Source: Paenibacillus polymyxa M1 (GTDB lineage: Bacteria > Bacillota > Bacilli > Paenibacillales > Paenibacillaceae). From it: a stretch of 64,000 nucleotides of DNA. Shown here one piece after another: positions 61,623 to 64,000 of the stretch (position 1 is its first letter; each line of letters begins with the position of its first letter). The stretch spans positions 999,501 through 1,063,500 of the forward strand of contig NC_017542.1 in NCBI RefSeq assembly GCF_000237325.1, given 5' to 3'. Under the pieces are notes generated by a model. It ran no database searches. It was not told the DNA's origin and worked only from the letters and a program-made list of their open reading frames with translations. Both the position numbers and the translations under genes were made by a program.

Positions 61623-61678
61623 GGGAATTGACGGCTCGTACAGACCCGCCTGGGCTGGCGGGCTTATTACATTTTCCC
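61623..61678 (+). promoter_or_regulatory. hairpin leader of metNIQ
   Basis: An outer GGGAA/TTCCC stem (61623-61627 with 61674-61678) encloses CCCGCC/GGCGGG (61645-61650 with 61657-61662). The SAM-I (S-box) and T-box cores were not found here. It is a candidate unidentified control element or attenuator. Confidence 0.4.
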
Positions 61679-61709
61679 GCAGTAATGGATCATCAGGAGG
61701 CCAAGTTAC

Positions 61710-62435
61710 ATGATTACGCTGCATCAGGTAAACAAGCATTATACCACCTCAAGCGGCCTATTTCATGCGGTTCAATCCGTGTCCCTTCAAGTGGAGGAGG
61801 GGGAAATTCACGGTATCATAGGTGCCAGCGGTGCCGGCAAATCTACGTTGCTACGGTTGATGAATGTATTGGAAAGACCGGATGAGGGAAACGTGGTTGT
61901 GAACGGGGAAGATCTGACTCGCATGCCGGAAAAACGTCTCCGTGAAGCTCGGCGATCCATAGGGATGATTTTTCAGCATTATCATCTTGTTCACAATCGG
62001 ACGGTAAGTGGAAATGTAGCAATGCCGTTGGAACTGGCAGGTGTCGCGAAAAAAGAGAGAGCAGAACGCGTGCGCGAATGCCTGCAATTCGTCGGTTTAG
62101 CGGATAAGGCAGAACAGTATCCGGCACAACTGAGCGGAGGCCAAAAGCAACGTGTGGCGATTGCCAGAGCACTGGCGAATCGACCTGCGGTGCTGCTTTG
62201 TGATGAGCCGACCTCAGCCCTTGATCCGCAGACGACTGCGGATATTCTAGGCGTGTTACGGGAGATCAACCGTGAACTGGGAGTTACCATTGTAATCGTC
62301 ACGCATGATATGGACGTGGTACGCAACATTTGTACCCATGTATCAGAAATGCGGGATGGACAGCTGCTTTCAACGCAACGTGTAGCTGACGCTGCGGTAG
62401 GTTCAACAGCGAAAGCAGGTGAAGCTGATGAATGA
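61710..62435 (+). CDS. metN: methionine ABC transporter ATPase MetN (short form)
   Basis: A 241-residue ABC ATPase. It starts MITLHQVNKHYTTSSG and has Walker A GASGAGKST, Q-loop MIFQHYHLV, signature QLSGGQKQR, Walker B LLCDEPTSALDPQ and the switch His. It resembles MetN (about 340 residues in B. subtilis) but ends after the ATPase domain, so the C-terminal NIL regulatory domain that senses methionine is absent. A CAGGAGG site precedes the ATG. It overlaps metI by 17 bases, and metQ follows, which supports D/L-methionine uptake. Confidence 0.88.
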   Translation: MITLHQVNKHYTTSSGLFHAVQSVSLQVEEGEIHGIIGASGAGKSTLLRLMNVLERPDEGNVVVNGEDLTRMPEKRLREARRSIGMIFQHYHLVHNRTVSGNVAMPLELAGVAKKERAERVRECLQFVGLADKAEQYPAQLSGGQKQRVAIARALANRPAVLLCDEPTSALDPQTTADILGVLREINRELGVTIVIVTHDMDVVRNICTHVSEMRDGQLLSTQRVADAAVGSTAKAGEADE

Positions 62436-63099
62436 AATGCTAAGCATCATTGCGCAATATCAGTCTGAGATATGGAAAGCCATCGGAGAGACGTTTATCA
62501 TGGTGGGGATTTCCATCGCAGCAGCTGTACTGTTAGGGCTTCCGGCAGGAACGATTTTGTATTTGTGCGGCAAAGGGCAAAAATATGAAAACCGACTGCT
62601 CTTCACCATTCTGAACAGTGTGGTCAATGTCATCCGCTCGTTCCCGTTTTTGCTGCTCGTCGTGTTTATGATTCCATTTACACGTCTGGTCGTAGGGACG
62701 GCGCTGGGCACGATGGCTGCTACGGTTCCCTTGTCAGTGGTGGCCATCGCCTATTATTCGAGGCTGGTGGAGCAGTCATTGCTTGAGGTGCCCAAGGGTG
62801 TGATTGAAGCCGCTACTTCTATGGGAGCATCCACCCTCCAGCTTATTTTTAAATTTCTATACGTGGAAGCCCGTTCCGGGCTAGTACTGGGTTTGACCAC
62901 GTCCACCATAAGCTTCATCTCCTACTCCACGGTGATGGGCATTGTGGGCGGCGGCGGGGTAGGCGATTTTGCCATTCGCTATGGTTACCAGCGGTTCGAA
63001 ACAGGCTTGATGGCGTTCACCATCGTCGTTATGATTATTTTCGTACAAACGATCCAGTTCACCGGAAGCACCATATCCCGCCGGATCGACAAGCGGTAA
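62419..63099 (+). CDS. metI: methionine ABC transporter permease MetI
   Basis: A 226-residue permease with five hydrophobic segments and the EAA-type loop EVPKGVIEAATSMGASTLQLIFKF, which couples to the ATPase. It shows NVIRSFPFLLLVVFMIPFTR and GGGGVGDFAIRYGYQRF, both typical of MetI. It overlaps metN by 17 bases, so translation is coupled. Together with MetN and MetQ it should import methionine or related amino acids. Confidence 0.92.
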   Translation: MKLMNEMLSIIAQYQSEIWKAIGETFIMVGISIAAAVLLGLPAGTILYLCGKGQKYENRLLFTILNSVVNVIRSFPFLLLVVFMIPFTRLVVGTALGTMAATVPLSVVAIAYYSRLVEQSLLEVPKGVIEAATSMGASTLQLIFKFLYVEARSGLVLGLTTSTISFISYSTVMGIVGGGGVGDFAIRYGYQRFETGLMAFTIVVMIIFVQTIQFTGSTISRRIDKR

Positions 63100-63210
63100 A
63101 TGGTAGAGAATTAATTTGATGCTACGAATCAATCATTTCACTACACTTGCACCACTCACTATGGGAAAGAGAAATGACTTTACAGTGCCTCAAAAGCGGA
63201 GCGGGCAGAA

Positions 63211-63311
63211 TTGCTCTGGAGAAGCGTCAGCGTTCGCCTTTGAAATGGGATTCTAACCTATCATCACTTTTAAATGAGAGAATCCCATTTCAACAGCGAT
63301 CGGAAGAGCAA
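63211..63311. repeat. 101-base imperfect palindrome, REP/MITE-like
   Basis: Outer arms TTGCTCT (63211-63217) and AGAGCAA (63305-63311) and perfect inner arms TGAAATGGGATTCT (63241-63254) and AGAATCCCATTTCA (63279-63292) surround a 24-base loop. The structure lies between metI and metQ and does not end in a T run. It looks like a mobile or dispersed palindromic repeat; only this one copy was seen in the window. Confidence 0.5.
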
Positions 63312-63387
63312 TCTGCACGCGAAGCGGCTATACTGTAACTCATTTTTCACCTTCCCAATCACAACTAATTTGGAGGTTCAACATCGA

Positions 63388-64000
63388 ATGAGTCGGAAAA
63401 ACAACATGAAAACGAACTTGAAATTACTTACACTATTTGCAGTCGTTATGCTGCTGGTTGCCGGATGCGGTGGTCAAAAGCAGGCTACACAAGAAACAAC
63501 AACTAAAGAAGCAGCTTCCCAAAAAGAAGTAACCTTGAAAGTAGCCACGCTAATCCCACCGATGACAGATGTGCTGGATATCGTGAAGCCACTGCTTAAA
63601 CAGGACGGAGTCAATCTGGAAATCGTCGTGCTGTCAGACAATATCCAACCGAACAACGCATTGGCAAGCCACGAAGTGGATGCTAACTTCTTTCAGCATG
63701 CACCGTTTATGCAACAATATAATGAAAGCAACAAGTCTGATTTGGTAGCAGTAAAACCAATTTATAACGCCATTTATGGCGCGTACTCCAAAAAATACAA
63801 GAACGTTAAAGACCTGCCCGAAGGTGCGACGATTGCCATTGCCAATGATCCGGCCAATACGGGACGTTCTTTGGTAATGATGGAGCAAAACGGTTTGATC
63901 AAGCTTAAAGAAGGTGTAGGCTATAATGCTACACAGGCTGATATTATTGAGAATAAGAAAAAGTTTGTGTTTAGAGAAGTGGATTTGTTGATGCTGGCGC
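63388..64000 (+). CDS. metQ: methionine-binding lipoprotein MetQ (cut by window end)
   Basis: The first 204 residues of an NlpA/MetQ-family lipoprotein, running off the end of the window. A signal peptide with lipobox VAGC is followed by a Thr/Gln-rich linker. The binding domain begins TLKVATLIPPMTDVLDIVKPLLKQDGV, with the expected ALASHEVDANFFQHAPFMQQYN stretch and AIANDPANTGRSL. It should capture methionine outside the cell for MetNI. AATTTGGAGG precedes the ATG. The 3' end is missing because of the window boundary, not a mutation. Confidence 0.9.
   Translation, partial: MSRKNNMKTNLKLLTLFAVVMLLVAGCGGQKQATQETTTKEAASQKEVTLKVATLIPPMTDVLDIVKPLLKQDGVNLEIVVLSDNIQPNNALASHEVDANFFQHAPFMQQYNESNKSDLVAVKPIYNAIYGAYSKKYKNVKDLPEGATIAIANDPANTGRSLVMMEQNGLIKLKEGVGYNATQADIIENKKKFVFREVDLLMLA

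Noticed and set aside
61572..61709. SAM-I (S-box) riboswitch before metNIQ
   Set aside because: The conserved S-box core and its pairing pattern were looked for and not found in the 138 bases between ykoC and metN.
63147..63338. 63-codon frame between metI and metQ
   Set aside because: It is the read-through of the palindromic repeat; the composition reflects the foldback arms rather than a protein.
1..64000. CRISPR arrays, tRNA or rRNA genes, prophage or transposase genes
   Set aside because: No spaced direct repeats, cloverleaf sequences, ribosomal RNA stretches or transposase/integrase motifs were recognised on either strand.

Overview
The window looks like a chromosomal segment of a Paenibacillus, most likely of the P. 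polymyxa group. The reasons are moderate G+C, strong AGGAGG-type ribosome binding sites with frequent TTG and GTG starts, an SLH-anchored surface protein, a copper-amine-oxidase-N 'stalk' protein, a PL3 pectate lyase, WYL regulators, and Bacillus-type operons (des-desKR, dgk-dck, ykoEDC, metNIQ). No rRNA, tRNA, CRISPR array, prophage or intact insertion sequence was seen. Genus and species are inferred from gene content and style, not from a marker gene.

Regions. 0-2.4 kb: a tRNA-dihydrouridine synthase, an unknown protein and a truncated amidohydrolase. 2.4-6.8 kb: a small rhamnogalacturonan-use locus (AraC regulator, GH105 hydrolase, GH112 phosphorylase). 6.9-13.6 kb: an unknown small protein, a WYL regulator divergent from a VOC protein, SelO, an SDR, and an amino-acid permease behind a structured leader. 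14-19.2 kb: exported proteins (lipoprotein, secreted protein, 971-residue SLH surface protein). 19.3-20.5 kb: a nitroreductase divergent from an HxlR regulator, resembling HypO/HypR. 20.6-24.5 kb: a Fur-controlled iron-siderophore binding lipoprotein, a kinase-like phosphotransferase and an RCC1/stalk secreted protein. 24.6-26.4 kb: fchA and a divergent folD behind a ZTP riboswitch. 26.5-29.4 kb: des-desK-desR, cold-induced membrane desaturation. 29.6-33.8 kb: two deoxynucleoside kinases, a Gfo/Idh/MocA oxidoreductase and a secreted purple-acid-type phosphatase. 34-35.3 kb: RtcB. 35.4-41.6 kb: a shikimate/quinate uptake and conversion cluster (aroE-type dehydrogenase, two paralogous MFS carriers, LysR, aroD, aroK). 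42-48.6 kb: pectate lyase, a phosphotransferase, a glycosyltransferase, an MFS efflux carrier, cysteine synthase and an aldo/keto reductase. 48.7-58.3 kb: an RNA-repair island. 58.3-61.6 kb: TPP riboswitch plus ykoEDC. 61.6-64 kb: metN-metI-metQ, the last cut by the window end.

The most notable system is the RNA-repair island. Two overlapping WYL-domain regulator genes face a tightly packed five-gene run: an unrecognised 522-residue probably helical-repeat protein, an RlaP-type nucleotidyltransferase, Hen1 (3'-terminal RNA ribose 2'-O-methyltransferase), Pnkp (kinase-phosphatase-ligase) and a TatD nuclease. Pnkp and Hen1 are known to repair ribotoxin-cleaved RNA and mark it against re-cleavage. 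The WYL pair, the first protein and TatD are possible additions to that pathway. A second RNA ligase, RtcB, lies 16 kb upstream. Two further points stand out: a FolD lacking the residues that normally hold the NADP 2'-phosphate, sitting in an operon with FchA, and the GH105-GH112 pair, which suggests phosphorolysis of galactosyl-rhamnose from pectin.
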